NCBI RefSeq assembly: GCF_000187245.1 | Contig: NC_027861.1 | Span: 806,001 to 870,000 of the forward strand | DNA from: Ogataea parapolymorpha DL-1 | Lineage: Eukaryota > Ascomycota > Pichiomycetes > Pichiales > Pichiaceae | Length of the DNA stretch: 64,000 bases | Reading direction: 5' to 3' | Shown here: piece after piece, positions 36,007 through 45,609 of the stretch | Layout: each line of letters opens with the position of its first letter | Position numbering within the stretch: position 1 is the stretch's first letter | Notes under the pieces: model-generated | Told to the model about the DNA's origin: nothing | Database searches by the model: none | What the model saw: only the letters and a program-made list of their open reading frames with translations | Position numbers and translations under genes: made by a program

Positions 36007-39000
36007 ATGCCCCATTCTCGACAAGAATCGTACGCCTCGTCCTTTGTGTCGTCCTCGGCGCTGGGACTAGGTATTTCGAACCCGAGCTCCAAGTCGGCCA
36101 CGGCGAAAAACCCGGTCAAGATAGGGCCCTGGAAGTTGGGCAAGACGCTGGGCAAGGGCTCCACCGGCCGCGTTTTGCTCGCCACTAACGTCCACACGGG
36201 GCAGAAGGCCGCCGTCAAAGTCGTTTCTAAGAGCATGCTGGGCTCCGACGGCCACGACGCGTCGCCGCCGGACGCCAGCCTCAGCTACGGCATCGAGCGC
36301 GAAATCATCATCATGAAGCTGCTCAACCACAAGAACGTGCTGAGGCTCTACGACGTGTGGGAAACAGACACTGCCTTATACTTGGTGCTGGAGTACGTCG
36401 AAGGCGGCGAACTGTTTGACCTCCTGGTAGAATCCGGCCCGCTGCCCGAAAACACGGCTGTGGAGTTTTTCAGACAAATTATTCTCGGAGCGTCGTACTG
36501 TCACAGCCTCGGCATCTGCCACAGAGACCTCAAGCCCGAGAACCTGCTGCTGGACAAGCAGTATAACGTCAAGATCGCGGACTTCGGCATGGCCGCGCTC
36601 GAGTCCAGCGACCGTCTGCTCGAGACCTCGTGCGGGTCGCCCCACTACGCTGCACCGGAAATCGTGAGCGGGCTGCAGTATCACGGCGCAGAGTCGGACG
36701 TGTGGTCCTGCGGCGTGATCCTGTTTGCGCTGCTGACGGGCAGACTGCCATTTGACGACGAAAACATCCGCGAGCTGCTGCTGAAGGTACAGAAGGGTAG
36801 CTACGAGATCCACGAAGACCTGTCGCCCGAGGCACAGGACCTGATCGCGCAGATGCTCACGGTAGACCCAGAGGCGCGCATCAAGACCAGAGACGTGCTC
36901 AAACACCCGCTCATCACAAAGTACCCGTTCAACAAGCAGGACCACGAGGACTACCTCAACCTACCAAACCCCAACTCGGCCACGCAGCCGGTGAGGTCAC
37001 GTGACGAGATCGACAGACAGATCCTGGAGAACCTGGTGATCCTGTGGCACGGGCGCGATGCGGAGTCGATTGTCGAGAGTCTGCTGAGCTCGGCGGCGAA
37101 CCCGGAGAAGACGTTCTACTCGCTACTGTTGCGGTACCGCCACGACCACCACGACCAGGGCCAGGCGCTTGTGCGGTCGTCGTCGGTGATTTCGCGCGTC
37201 ACGCCCGGTTCGAGCGAGACGGGCTCACCCAGCAGACGGCGCTCCGTGCGCAATTTCAGCGTGGGCACCTCTGCGAACCGGCCTGTGTCGTTCCAGCGGT
37301 CCAAGACCGACAGGTCTGGCGAACGGTCGCCGTTCCGGAAGCGGGCGTCGGTGAGCAGCAAGCGCAACTCGATGGTTTTCGCCGACAAGGGCGTTTCGAA
37401 GCGCTCGTCCAGCACGATGCTCAAGCGGAACAGCGTCACGTCAAAGCTGCTGTCGACGTATGCGAAACTCGCGGCGATCGACGAGAAAAAATCGAAAAAC
37501 GTCGAGGAGTACGGTAAGCGTGCGTCAGCGGACTTTGCGACGCTGTGCGACATGCTGTTCGACGGCAAGTCGGGCCGGCTCAGCACGTCCAGCTCGCTGG
37601 CGACGATCAGCGCCATGTTGATGGAGGAGGAGCGGCCTGCTCGACAGTCCAAAAAGGCTGCGAGACAGTCGCTGATCCACGCGAAAAAGCGTCAATCGAC
37701 GTTTGCGTCGCTTTTCGACGCGGCAGCCCAGGCCAGCTCGGCAAGCTCCACCGTTTCCTCGCAGTCTGTGCACAGCTCATCCAGTCACTCGCTTGCCAGC
37801 AAGAGATACTCGTCAAACCCGATAGAGCGCATATCGCGCATTCTCAACGCATCCGACCTAGACAAGATTAATAGGCGTTCTGTGTCACACGGGCGAGTGC
37901 CGTCTGTGAACCCGCCGCCGAAGCCGGTCACCAAGCTTGATCCGCGTGCCAAGGCGTACGAAAAGTACCAGAAGCGCGTCTCGCAGACACTGGAGAAGAT
38001 GTTGAAGCAGAAGGAGGAAGACGAGAGACGGGCCAAGGAGCAGGCGGAGCAGGAGCAGGAAGAGCAGGAAAAAGACGAGGACGAGGTCCAGGACAAGCAG
38101 GACGCAGAAAAGCCCAAAAGGGTCAAGAACCCGCAGAAAATCTCCGACGTGACGATTCCACAGGTGACGCGCAAGTCGAAGCATTTCTCCGACAACAAGA
38201 GGCTCAGCGTGCTGTCGATCTACTCTGCCAGCAACCTCAAGGACGCAGCCACATTGGACCGCACGTCCAAGGGCACGCGGCTGAGCATGGTTTTCCAGGA
38301 CGATTTGGACGCTCACGCAGATGACACCGTAGACATGAATTTGCAACTGGACAAAGACGAGGGCCTGTATTTCGTGGATGACAAGAGGAAGAGCACCAAG
38401 AAGAAGTCGATGCTGCTGTCGTCAGAGGACATTCCAAACCTCAACTACAAAGCGTCCAGAGACACGATGATCTCGGCCAACTCTGCCGAGAAGAGCCTTT
38501 ATAAGTCGCTCAGACTGCCGGAGATCCCTGGCTCGCCAATCAAAGAAGATAAGGTGGAAGTCTACAAGGAGAACGCAATAGACCGGCCAGAGTCGCCTGT
38601 GGTGGCCAGCAAAAAGAATGACGGTTCGCTGCAGTTCAGCAAGCAGCGCAAACCGCTTGGAGAGCTGGACCAGCAAAAACAGAGCAACGAGGCCAACAGA
38701 CGCGCGGGCTCGGGCGGATCGTTCTTCCGCAAGCTGTCGTTTGGCACGAGAAAGAAGAGCGACGCCAGAGACACTAAAGAGACGAGGAGAAAAGTGAGTA
38801 TTACACAGGCGTTCCTGGCTCTGTTTACGGGCGAGATTGCGGAGCAGCAGGAAACCAAGGAATTGCACACTGTTCTGGGCGAGGACGACCTGTTCGAGGC
38901 GCTCATATCGCTGCTGGTCAGCTGGAAACAACATGGTATCACCGACTTGCAGGCCAATAAAGAGACGCGGCGGTTGGTGGCCACGGTCTCGAAACACAAC

Positions 39001-39159
39001 TCGTTCGGGCTCAAGGCGTGTAAATTCGAATGCCAGACGTATCCTGAGGAGAATGGCTCGCTGCTGGTGTTCACAAACCTTAAAGGTCCGTCGCGCAGCT
39101 TCTCGAAGCTCACGCGCGAGACCGAGCGGATCCTCGAGAAGGAGAGCATTTTGGTATAA
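36007..39159 (+). CDS. GIN4: Septin-associated bud-neck kinase Gin4/Kcc4
   Basis: This kinase acts at septin rings and links septin assembly to mitosis. The 1050-residue protein has a kinase domain at about 38-305: GKGSTGRVLLA, VAIK-type AAVKVVS, HRDLKPENLLLD, DFGMAALE, and GSPHYAAPE in the activation loop. A long Ser/Lys-rich region with a Glu-rich coiled coil (about 650-710) follows. A KA1 lipid-binding domain ends the protein (about 945-1050). The KA1 domain and length point to Gin4/Kcc4 rather than Hsl1. The ATG was chosen over an upstream ATG-less extension. Confidence 0.92.
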   Translation: MPHSRQESYASSFVSSSALGLGISNPSSKSATAKNPVKIGPWKLGKTLGKGSTGRVLLATNVHTGQKAAVKVVSKSMLGSDGHDASPPDASLSYGIEREIIIMKLLNHKNVLRLYDVWETDTALYLVLEYVEGGELFDLLVESGPLPENTAVEFFRQIILGASYCHSLGICHRDLKPENLLLDKQYNVKIADFGMAALESSDRLLETSCGSPHYAAPEIVSGLQYHGAESDVWSCGVILFALLTGRLPFDDENIRELLLKVQKGSYEIHEDLSPEAQDLIAQMLTVDPEARIKTRDVLKHPLITKYPFNKQDHEDYLNLPNPNSATQPVRSRDEIDRQILENLVILWHGRDAESIVESLLSSAANPEKTFYSLLLRYRHDHHDQGQALVRSSSVISRVTPGSSETGSPSRRRSVRNFSVGTSANRPVSFQRSKTDRSGERSPFRKRASVSSKRNSMVFADKGVSKRSSSTMLKRNSVTSKLLSTYAKLAAIDEKKSKNVEEYGKRASADFATLCDMLFDGKSGRLSTSSSLATISAMLMEEERPARQSKKAARQSLIHAKKRQSTFASLFDAAAQASSASSTVSSQSVHSSSSHSLASKRYSSNPIERISRILNASDLDKINRRSVSHGRVPSVNPPPKPVTKLDPRAKAYEKYQKRVSQTLEKMLKQKEEDERRAKEQAEQEQEEQEKDEDEVQDKQDAEKPKRVKNPQKISDVTIPQVTRKSKHFSDNKRLSVLSIYSASNLKDAATLDRTSKGTRLSMVFQDDLDAHADDTVDMNLQLDKDEGLYFVDDKRKSTKKKSMLLSSEDIPNLNYKASRDTMISANSAEKSLYKSLRLPEIPGSPIKEDKVEVYKENAIDRPESPVVASKKNDGSLQFSKQRKPLGELDQQKQSNEANRRAGSGGSFFRKLSFGTRKKSDARDTKETRRKVSITQAFLALFTGEIAEQQETKELHTVLGEDDLFEALISLLVSWKQHGITDLQANKETRRLVATVSKHNSFGLKACKFECQTYPEENGSLLVFTNLKGPSRSFSKLTRETERILEKESILV

Positions 39160-39163
39160 AATA

Positions 39164-39220
39164 ATGAAAATAAAATAAAATAATAAAATAGATAAAATAA
39201 AATAAAATAAAATAAATTTA
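39164..39220. repeat. (ATAAA)n simple repeat
   Basis: Roughly 57 bp of AAAAT/ATAAA pentamers with a few interruptions follow the GIN4 stop. Poly-A/TA-rich sequence here may also serve in 3' end formation. Confidence 0.8.
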
Positions 39221-39301
39221 GGGCGTTCCCAATGCGGAAATAGCTTGGGACCAGCCAACCTCTCCATGATTTAAAAAAATCAAACTCCTGTAAACAGACT
39301 C

Positions 39302-40126
39302 ATGGAGCCTTCTACCACAGGCTTTGCCAGGCACCACAGCCAAGCCGTTCTGGCCCACCGGTCGCTCTCGAAACGTCCCTCACACCGTGCCAACCTCGTG
39401 CGCCAACATTCGGGGAAAAAATCACAGCTCTATGCCAACAGAGCGCACTTCGCCTCAAAGTCAGACCTCCGCGCCATCTTCGACTCCAAAGAGAGTCTCC
39501 ATGACGTCCCTCCGTATATGATGTCTTATACTCTCTCGCCGCCGCGAACGCAGTACGAGCACAACCCGGTGCTCAAGTACGCGGTAGCCAGGACCAGGGT
39601 AGCCAATCGCCAGCTGTTTCTAGACCCCACCGATATGAGTATCAAGGACTACATGACACCGCACTCTGTTGAGCTGCCACGACATTTGAACAAGTCGCTA
39701 CAGAGCCTCACGAAGCTCGGAATGGACCCGCAGATCAAGTCGCTCCCAAAATCCGGCTACCAGTACAATACGCCGTACAACAGGCTGAGCACGATGGCAG
39801 AAATCAGTCTAGAGTCAAATTCAGAACACTACAACAGAATCAAACGGGAAATATTCGACAAACGCATGCTCTGGAGTGACCTGGAGCCATATCTGCGACA
39901 AAATGACGATATATGGAATAACGAGTATCTGCTCACAAGACTGCTTTTTGAGGTGTATTTGCGCCGCGTCGTCGCTGCTCGAATGGCGGTCAAAATCGGT
40001 GTTGGTAACGCGCGCAGGGGAGCCGGAACGTGGAATGACTCGCTGCTTTCCGCGGTGTACGGCCACAAACAAACGTCTATTTTCAAGCAGCAATCACCCG
40101 CGATAGCTGGCTATTCGCCTCGTTGA
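39302..40126 (+). CDS. Unrecognised protein, conserved-looking C-terminal helical region
   Basis: I do not recognise this 274-residue protein. The N-terminal third is basic and rich in Ser, His and Arg (two SKRPSHR-type patches, a possible nuclear or membrane-binding signal). The middle contains YTLSPPRTQYEHNPVLKYAVART. The C-terminal part (about 190-250) looks helical and conserved in character (LWSDLEPYLRQNDDIWNNEYLL, then FEVYLRRVVAARMAVKIG). No membrane segment or zinc ligands are seen. It sits between GIN4 and TMA108 and overlaps the 3' end of TMA108 by 44 bp. Confidence 0.75.
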   Translation: MEPSTTGFARHHSQAVLAHRSLSKRPSHRANLVRQHSGKKSQLYANRAHFASKSDLRAIFDSKESLHDVPPYMMSYTLSPPRTQYEHNPVLKYAVARTRVANRQLFLDPTDMSIKDYMTPHSVELPRHLNKSLQSLTKLGMDPQIKSLPKSGYQYNTPYNRLSTMAEISLESNSEHYNRIKREIFDKRMLWSDLEPYLRQNDDIWNNEYLLTRLLFEVYLRRVVAARMAVKIGVGNARRGAGTWNDSLLSAVYGHKQTSIFKQQSPAIAGYSPR

Positions 40127-42839
40127 GCTTGAGTCTGTCAGCGAACGCAGCTCGAACACGCTGGAACTCGCCATTGAGTGGCTCAAACTTCTTCGCCTTG
40201 AGGAAAGTCTCCAGCTTGTCCGTCAGCTCCTTGCTGCACAGACAGCTCTCAAACACCAGCTGCACAATACCACGGAACGTTCTAATAAAGCTCTGATTTT
40301 TGCTATCCTTCATAAACCTGGCGTAGAAGCCGTTGTAATGCATGCTGAACCACGCCCAGATCGTTGCAAACGCCTCGGGCTGGTGTTTGAGGCCCACCAG
40401 AGCCAGCTCCACCGACGGCATGTCCATGTTGTTCAGCACGTAGTTGAGCGTTTTCTGCTGCAAATCGCTCTTAGTCACGTATCCCAGTGACGTTAGTGCT
40501 GCCGTGCGCACGTCGGCCGTGCTGTGCTCTTCGTAGACGTGGTCGCTGACCGAGTCTGGATTTTTCACTATACCAAGGATCTCCTTGTATTCCTTGGCCG
40601 AGCCACCGGCTTGGACGTTGTTCAACACCGCAGCCACAAGTTTGATCGGAACGGCGCCCTTTGGCCCATGCAGCAGCTGTTTGTACAGTTTTTTCGCTAT
40701 CGCCTGTGACTGCGCGTTCGAATAATCCAGCTTCAACAGGGTAGCACGCACAGACAGCTCCGTAGCTGGCAATTGTCTGAAATCGAGCCCGTCCCACTCA
40801 AACGAGTCCAGAAGACTGCTGACAGTCGTATTCTCCCATCTGGAAATGATTTTGTACGTGTTCTGGTCGTCAAAGTAGCTCACTGACAGAATTGATTTGG
40901 TGAGAGTGTTGAACAGCGACAGTGCAGTGTTGAATGCCGTGGCGTTGACAATTTTCGGTTCTTGGACAATTTTATTCATCAGCACCACAAATCCCAGAAT
41001 GTCATCGCAGTCCTGGTACTTTTCACTGAAAACCGTCGACAAATCGAGCACGACCTGACACTGCTCGATATTGCTCAATTTTTCAAAATTCCCAGCAATG
41101 GCTTCGTATTGAGGCAAAGAATACTTCACTGTCGCAACAACGCTGTGGTTGGCGTTCACCAGCAGACAATTGTCAATTTCTAGTCTTCTATCCGACAACA
41201 TGTACCTAGCATACGCCCCGTCTGAATGCTTGACCAACAGCGGCACCTGATACGGAACGTCCTCGACCTTTGACTCCGGGTTGTACAAAAATCTATGCTG
41301 TTCCACCAGCAGCTTTTCGCCGCGTTTGCTCACCTTCAAAATCGGGTATCCAGCAGTTCTGGTCCACGAGAACATGATTGTGGGGATATCGTACTTGAAC
41401 TTGTTCAGAGTATGGTCTTTGAGGAATATCCACAGATCGGTCGGTTTGAACAGGCCGTACTTGTTCTTATTAATGAAGTCCCCGACCGCACTAAAGAAAT
41501 TGTCGTAATTTTCGCATGGTGTCTCATTGAACAGTCCAGCCAGCATCCGCAGCACAAAAATGCCCTTGTCGTACGAATGTTTGCTGAAGGTGCTTTGAAT
41601 AGTGTCTGCTGGGACGTTTTCGGTGTGAATCGGCTTCATGTTGTCGAGTCCCTGGTATCTTTTCATGTTGAAGCCGTCGTTGGCGAGCTGGTCGAACCAG
41701 ACCTGGTTGTCGTCGCTTTCCTCGTTCAAAATCGTGTTAGACATGAAAGTCGCAAACGCCTCGTTGAGCCACGTATAGTCGTAGCTTTCGAATGTCACCA
41801 GGTCGCCCATGAACATGTGCACCATTTCATGGACCAGGACGTTTTTGATCATGGAGATAATTTTCAACATCTCCGCGGGCGACGCCGAATCGGGAGTGAG
41901 AAGATGGTCTTTGAGGATCTGGATCATCGACCAGTTCTCGACTCCGCCGTCGCTCAAAATCGGCAATGCAATAACGTCAAATTTCGCAATTGGGTACTCA
42001 ACACCAAATTTCTGCACGAGTTTTGGCAGCGTCGACTTGACGGTTGCCAGCGCAAGCTTGGCGCGGCCAGACTCGCCGATCTGCGTGTACACACGTAACG
42101 GGAAGTTTTTCTGCTCGGAGAGATCGATTTTTTCCTCAAGAAAGTCAAATTCGCCGACCGCAAACGAGAACACAGAGGTGGTCATTTTTGGCGAGGCCTC
42201 GAAAATCACGAGCTGGCGGCCTTGGTCAATCTTGGTAGCTGACTCGATCGGCGTGTTCGACACACACGTGAACTTCTCGTCCGCCGTCAGCGACAGCTTG
42301 AAACTCGTCTTCACCAGCACATCATCCACACAGGGGAAGATCAGCCGGGCAAACGACGGCTGGCAGTGTGTCGAGATAATGTACCGGTCATTTGCGCCGT
42401 CCTTGTACTTGGTCTTGAAAACGCCCTTGGTGAAGTCCCTCATGGACGCAATGCCGCGCACAACGCCAATAAAGTGCACACGGAGTCGCAATTGTTGGCT
42501 CTTGAGACTGTCAAAAGTGACGTCTGTGGAGAACTTGACGGTCTCTGTTTTCCTGTTCTGCTCCACCTTGAGCTTGTGTTGAGTGTCAGTCAATAGGTAC
42601 GCATCGGTGACAACGATCTCCACAGCATTGAGCACCAGCTGGAACGGATCAGAACCAGAAACAGAGGCCCTCTCGTTAGGAGCCAGATCCATCACCACTA
42701 AACCCATATAGTTCGCCTTGGAGCTGATATCCAGCGAAAGATCGTAGTTTGTCGGAAGATACGAATTGCTGAAGGCAAGAGACACCACCGGAGGGGGCAG
42801 GTCTGCTTTGGAAGACGACGACGCTGGCTGGCTGGACAT
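40083..42839 (-). CDS. TMA108: M1-family metallopeptidase-like, ribosome-associated Tma108
   Basis: The 918-residue protein has the M1 aminopeptidase fold. The zinc motif HEMVH-x18-E is intact (near 336-360). The substrate-binding GAMEN motif is replaced by GGVEN (near 298). Tma108 in S. cerevisiae (946 residues) is a nascent-chain-associated M1 protein with altered substrate pocket, so this matches better than Aap1/Ape2. The true start is the ATG at 42839 (MSSQPASSSSKADLPPP). Upstream in-frame codons lack an ATG. Peptidase activity is uncertain. Confidence 0.82.
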   Translation of the reverse strand: MSSQPASSSSKADLPPPVVSLAFSNSYLPTNYDLSLDISSKANYMGLVVMDLAPNERASVSGSDPFQLVLNAVEIVVTDAYLLTDTQHKLKVEQNRKTETVKFSTDVTFDSLKSQQLRLRVHFIGVVRGIASMRDFTKGVFKTKYKDGANDRYIISTHCQPSFARLIFPCVDDVLVKTSFKLSLTADEKFTCVSNTPIESATKIDQGRQLVIFEASPKMTTSVFSFAVGEFDFLEEKIDLSEQKNFPLRVYTQIGESGRAKLALATVKSTLPKLVQKFGVEYPIAKFDVIALPILSDGGVENWSMIQILKDHLLTPDSASPAEMLKIISMIKNVLVHEMVHMFMGDLVTFESYDYTWLNEAFATFMSNTILNEESDDNQVWFDQLANDGFNMKRYQGLDNMKPIHTENVPADTIQSTFSKHSYDKGIFVLRMLAGLFNETPCENYDNFFSAVGDFINKNKYGLFKPTDLWIFLKDHTLNKFKYDIPTIMFSWTRTAGYPILKVSKRGEKLLVEQHRFLYNPESKVEDVPYQVPLLVKHSDGAYARYMLSDRRLEIDNCLLVNANHSVVATVKYSLPQYEAIAGNFEKLSNIEQCQVVLDLSTVFSEKYQDCDDILGFVVLMNKIVQEPKIVNATAFNTALSLFNTLTKSILSVSYFDDQNTYKIISRWENTTVSSLLDSFEWDGLDFRQLPATELSVRATLLKLDYSNAQSQAIAKKLYKQLLHGPKGAVPIKLVAAVLNNVQAGGSAKEYKEILGIVKNPDSVSDHVYEEHSTADVRTAALTSLGYVTKSDLQQKTLNYVLNNMDMPSVELALVGLKHQPEAFATIWAWFSMHYNGFYARFMKDSKNQSFIRTFRGIVQLVFESCLCSKELTDKLETFLKAKKFEPLNGEFQRVRAAFADRLKLNEANSQLSRVIAA

Positions 42840-43252
42840 GGTTTTTTTCTGCAAAAATGCTTGATGGGGAGAAATTTCACTCACATTGTTATATAGCCAT
42901 CAGATTTGGCGAGTAGTCTACGATTTTAAAGCTGCCGAAATCCATACCCCGCCGTGGATTCCCGAACCCGAATCACGGGCACCGTCCGGATCTGGCGAAT
43001 CGGTGGGGGAAAATAAGGTTTCGAGGCAGCATTTCCGTTCTTGGAAAAGCTGATGACATAAGAAACCATGGAAGCCAATAGAAAAAAGAGTCGCAGGCCT
43101 ATATTTTTCTTGTCTCGTCTTTATCCAACACGGGTGACCAGGTTACTGCTTGGATTAGAAAACAGACCAAGTACATTGGAATGTCAACCTTGCGGTTGTA
43201 GAAGTTGTAACTGAGCTGAAACGACAAGTTTATCAGGTTACTAGTGTTTTTG
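42840..43252. promoter_or_regulatory. Divergent region between TMA108 and APJ1
   Basis: This 413-bp region has no supported gene. Just upstream of TMA108, on its strand, are GTGAGT and, about 35 nt later, TTGCAG, which could be a small 5'-leader intron. No branch site supports it. GC-rich dyad-like sequence lies at 42955-43005. I saw no good heat-shock element. Confidence 0.45.
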
Positions 43253-44668
43253 ATGGTGAAGGAAACAAAGCTATATGATTTACTGAACGTTTCTCCAGAT
43301 GCCAGTTTCACGCAGTTGAAAAAAGCATACCGTGCGGCAGCCCTCAAGTTCCATCCCGACAAAATAGCTGCCAGTGGCGAGAGCGAGGAAAAGAAAAAAG
43401 AGGCAACCAGAGTCTTCCAGGAAATAACCACCGCATACGAGATTCTCTCGGATGAGAGAAAACGACAGACATACGACGCATACGGAGAAGCAGGGCTCAA
43501 GGGCGTTCCTGCCCCAAGCTTCTCGGACCGCTTCCAACAGGCTGAGTCATTCGTTGACCAGTTATTCCGCTCGTCTCCTACCTCCGATCTAGACGCGCTA
43601 TTCGATTCTCTAGCCGGCGGCAGGCCGATGGGGAACTCCCAGAGACGTTTACGGAAGGGCAGGGACATCCTGCATACGACATACTGTTCGCTTGCAGATT
43701 TTTACCACGGAAAGACTATGAAGCTAAGTTTGACGAAGAAGATCAAGTGTCCAGAGTGCGCTGGTCGTGGAGGCACGCAGCTAGTGCAATGTTCCGCTTG
43801 TTTGGGACTCGGAACTATCGTGAACGAAACAAGAATGGGAATCGTGTACCAACGCGTGCAGACAACATGCCACCAATGCAACGGCTCGGGAATGTACATA
43901 CCCCCGGAGTCTACATGTGAAACGTGCCATGGCAACAGATTGATCGACAAAAAAGTCATATTGGACGTGGAAGTTCCAAAGGGAGTCAAACCCGGATACC
44001 AGGTGGTTTTTGAAAACGAGGCCGACGAGGGTATTAATATTATTCCTGGGGATGTGGTGATAACATTGCAAGAGGATAAGAGACGACCAACTAAGAATTT
44101 CCAGCGCCGAGGTAACAACTTGATAACATCAGTCACACTGTCGCTCGCCAAGGCACTTTGTGGTGGTTTATTGAAGATCGAACATTTGAACAAGAAAATA
44201 ATGAAAATATACGTCAACAGGGGGGATTTGGCTAATCCAAACACTATAAAGGTAGCTAAGGGATACGGTATGCCAATTTATGCTGAAACTGACTTTGGAG
44301 AAACAAAATATGGGGACCTAATCATAAAATTCAACATAGAGTTCCCAAAGATGAACGAGTTATCAGAAGTGCAATACAATATGCTGAGCAAAGCACTTGA
44401 TCCTAGCTATAAGCCAAAAAACATATCAAGCTCGTCTTCGTCGGAGGACGTGTCGGTCGAAGACTTTTCGCCTCTATCTGGGTCGACAAGGTCGAGTATT
44501 ACGAGATCCGCGACCGCCAGTATCACAGGGTTGAAGGATCCTGCTGAGGCAACAGAGGAGGATAGTGATGACAGCGACATTGTGTATTTGACAGACTTTC
44601 CCGGATTCGATGCCCAAGCAAGGGAATGGGACGCTGAGCAACAATCGAAAAGATTTAAAAGTGGATGA
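43253..44668 (+). CDS. APJ1: Class A J-domain co-chaperone Apj1
   Basis: This Hsp40 stimulates Hsp70. The 471-residue protein has a J domain (residues 5-75, HPDK tripeptide present), a short linker, four cysteine-repeat units (CPECAGRG, CSACLGLG, CHQCNGSG and a final CETCHGNR lacking the last Gly), and the C-terminal substrate domains. There is no CaaX box. An acidic/Ser tail ends FKSG. Apj1 is a nuclear-acting co-chaperone in S. cerevisiae. Synteny with tropomyosin, EOS1 and SWS2 (YNL077W-YNL081C) supports Apj1 over Xdj1 or Ydj1. Confidence 0.88.
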   Translation: MVKETKLYDLLNVSPDASFTQLKKAYRAAALKFHPDKIAASGESEEKKKEATRVFQEITTAYEILSDERKRQTYDAYGEAGLKGVPAPSFSDRFQQAESFVDQLFRSSPTSDLDALFDSLAGGRPMGNSQRRLRKGRDILHTTYCSLADFYHGKTMKLSLTKKIKCPECAGRGGTQLVQCSACLGLGTIVNETRMGIVYQRVQTTCHQCNGSGMYIPPESTCETCHGNRLIDKKVILDVEVPKGVKPGYQVVFENEADEGINIIPGDVVITLQEDKRRPTKNFQRRGNNLITSVTLSLAKALCGGLLKIEHLNKKIMKIYVNRGDLANPNTIKVAKGYGMPIYAETDFGETKYGDLIIKFNIEFPKMNELSEVQYNMLSKALDPSYKPKNISSSSSSEDVSVEDFSPLSGSTRSSITRSATASITGLKDPAEATEEDSDDSDIVYLTDFPGFDAQAREWDAEQQSKRFKSG

Positions 44669-44898
44669 CAGGCATCGACTCAGGGCTCTATTCGATATCG
44701 CTCATTTTATCCAGTTTTTGACTTTTTGTAGGGTTTGAGTTTGTAATAGTAATAGGGAAAATCAATTGGAGTTACCCGGGTATTTTAATTTTTTTGTATA
44801 GCTGGCGCGGGTTGTTTCGTGTTTAGCCCGCGAAATATTCATATAAATAGAGTATTCCCATTGATTTGTTGTTTTCTTTTATTACGGCTCAAATCACA

Positions 44899-45427
44899 AT
44901 GGACAAATTAAAGGAGGTAGGTAGATAGCCAATTGCACGGGCGAGTACTAACGCCTCAGAAATTGAACAAGCTCAAGCTGGATGCCGAGACCTGGCAGGA
45001 AAAGGCTGATGAGTACGCGGCCAAGGTGAAAGAGATGGAACAACAAGCCTTAGAGAAGGACAACCAGATCCAAGCCTTGACTAGAAAAAACCAGGTTCTG
45101 GAGGAGGAGTTGGAGAAGGCCGAACAGGAGCTTAGCGAGCTCAAGAAGGTTGCAGGAGACGCTCACCAATTGAAGGCCGCCAACGACAACTACACAAAGA
45201 AACACTCGATGCTGGAGGAAGAGCTCGAAGCTGCCGACGCCAACTTGAAGGAGACCACTGCCAAGCTGAGAGAGACCGATATCCGTGCTGAAACCTTGGA
45301 GAAGAAGGTCACGTCTCTTGAAAGCGAGAAGGCCGACCTCGAGAACAAGTTTGAGGAGCTGGAGGCCAAATACAAGGCTGCCCAGGAGGAGCTGGAGTCG
45401 ATTAGCGCGCAATTGGAGGCCATCTAA
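44899..45427 (+). CDS. TPM1: Tropomyosin, two exons
   Basis: Exons 44899-44916 and 44960-45427 give 161 residues, the length of S. cerevisiae Tpm2. The protein stabilises actin cables. The spliced start is MDKLKEKLNKLKLDAETWQEK, the expected tropomyosin N-terminus. The rest is one continuous coiled coil with heptad spacing of Leu/Ala and abundant Lys/Glu. It follows APJ1 as in S. cerevisiae (YNL079C). Confidence 0.94.
44917..44959 (+). other. 43-nt intron in tropomyosin
   Basis: Donor GTAGGT (not the usual GTAAGT), branch TACTAAC, acceptor CTCAG, branch motif 7 nt from the exon. Retention gives a stop at the fourth codon (TAG). Confidence 0.9.
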
Positions 45428-45609
45428 CTAGAACTGGACCCTCCCTCTAGTGGAGAGGCGCCGAGCACGCCGTCCAGACTCATTTGGCTGACTTTGCCAT
45501 TGCAGGTGTTATATATCATTTACGAGATGATCAGAAGGCATAGTTGAAAATTAATTAATTTTTTCGTACTGAGTGAGTGAGCATGCTAATATTTATACCT
45601 TTATGATTA

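Noticed and set aside
39164..39220. Replication origin suggested by the A/T-rich repeat
   Set aside because: AT richness alone is no evidence; no origin consensus for this yeast can be recognised by eye.
41295..42098. 267-codon frame antisense to TMA108
   Set aside because: Shadow frame opposite a confident gene; repeated HQ/VV composition typical of antisense reading.
42840..42890. 5'-leader intron of TMA108 (GTGAGT ... TTGCAG)
   Set aside because: No CTAAC-type branch site, which every other intron in the window has.
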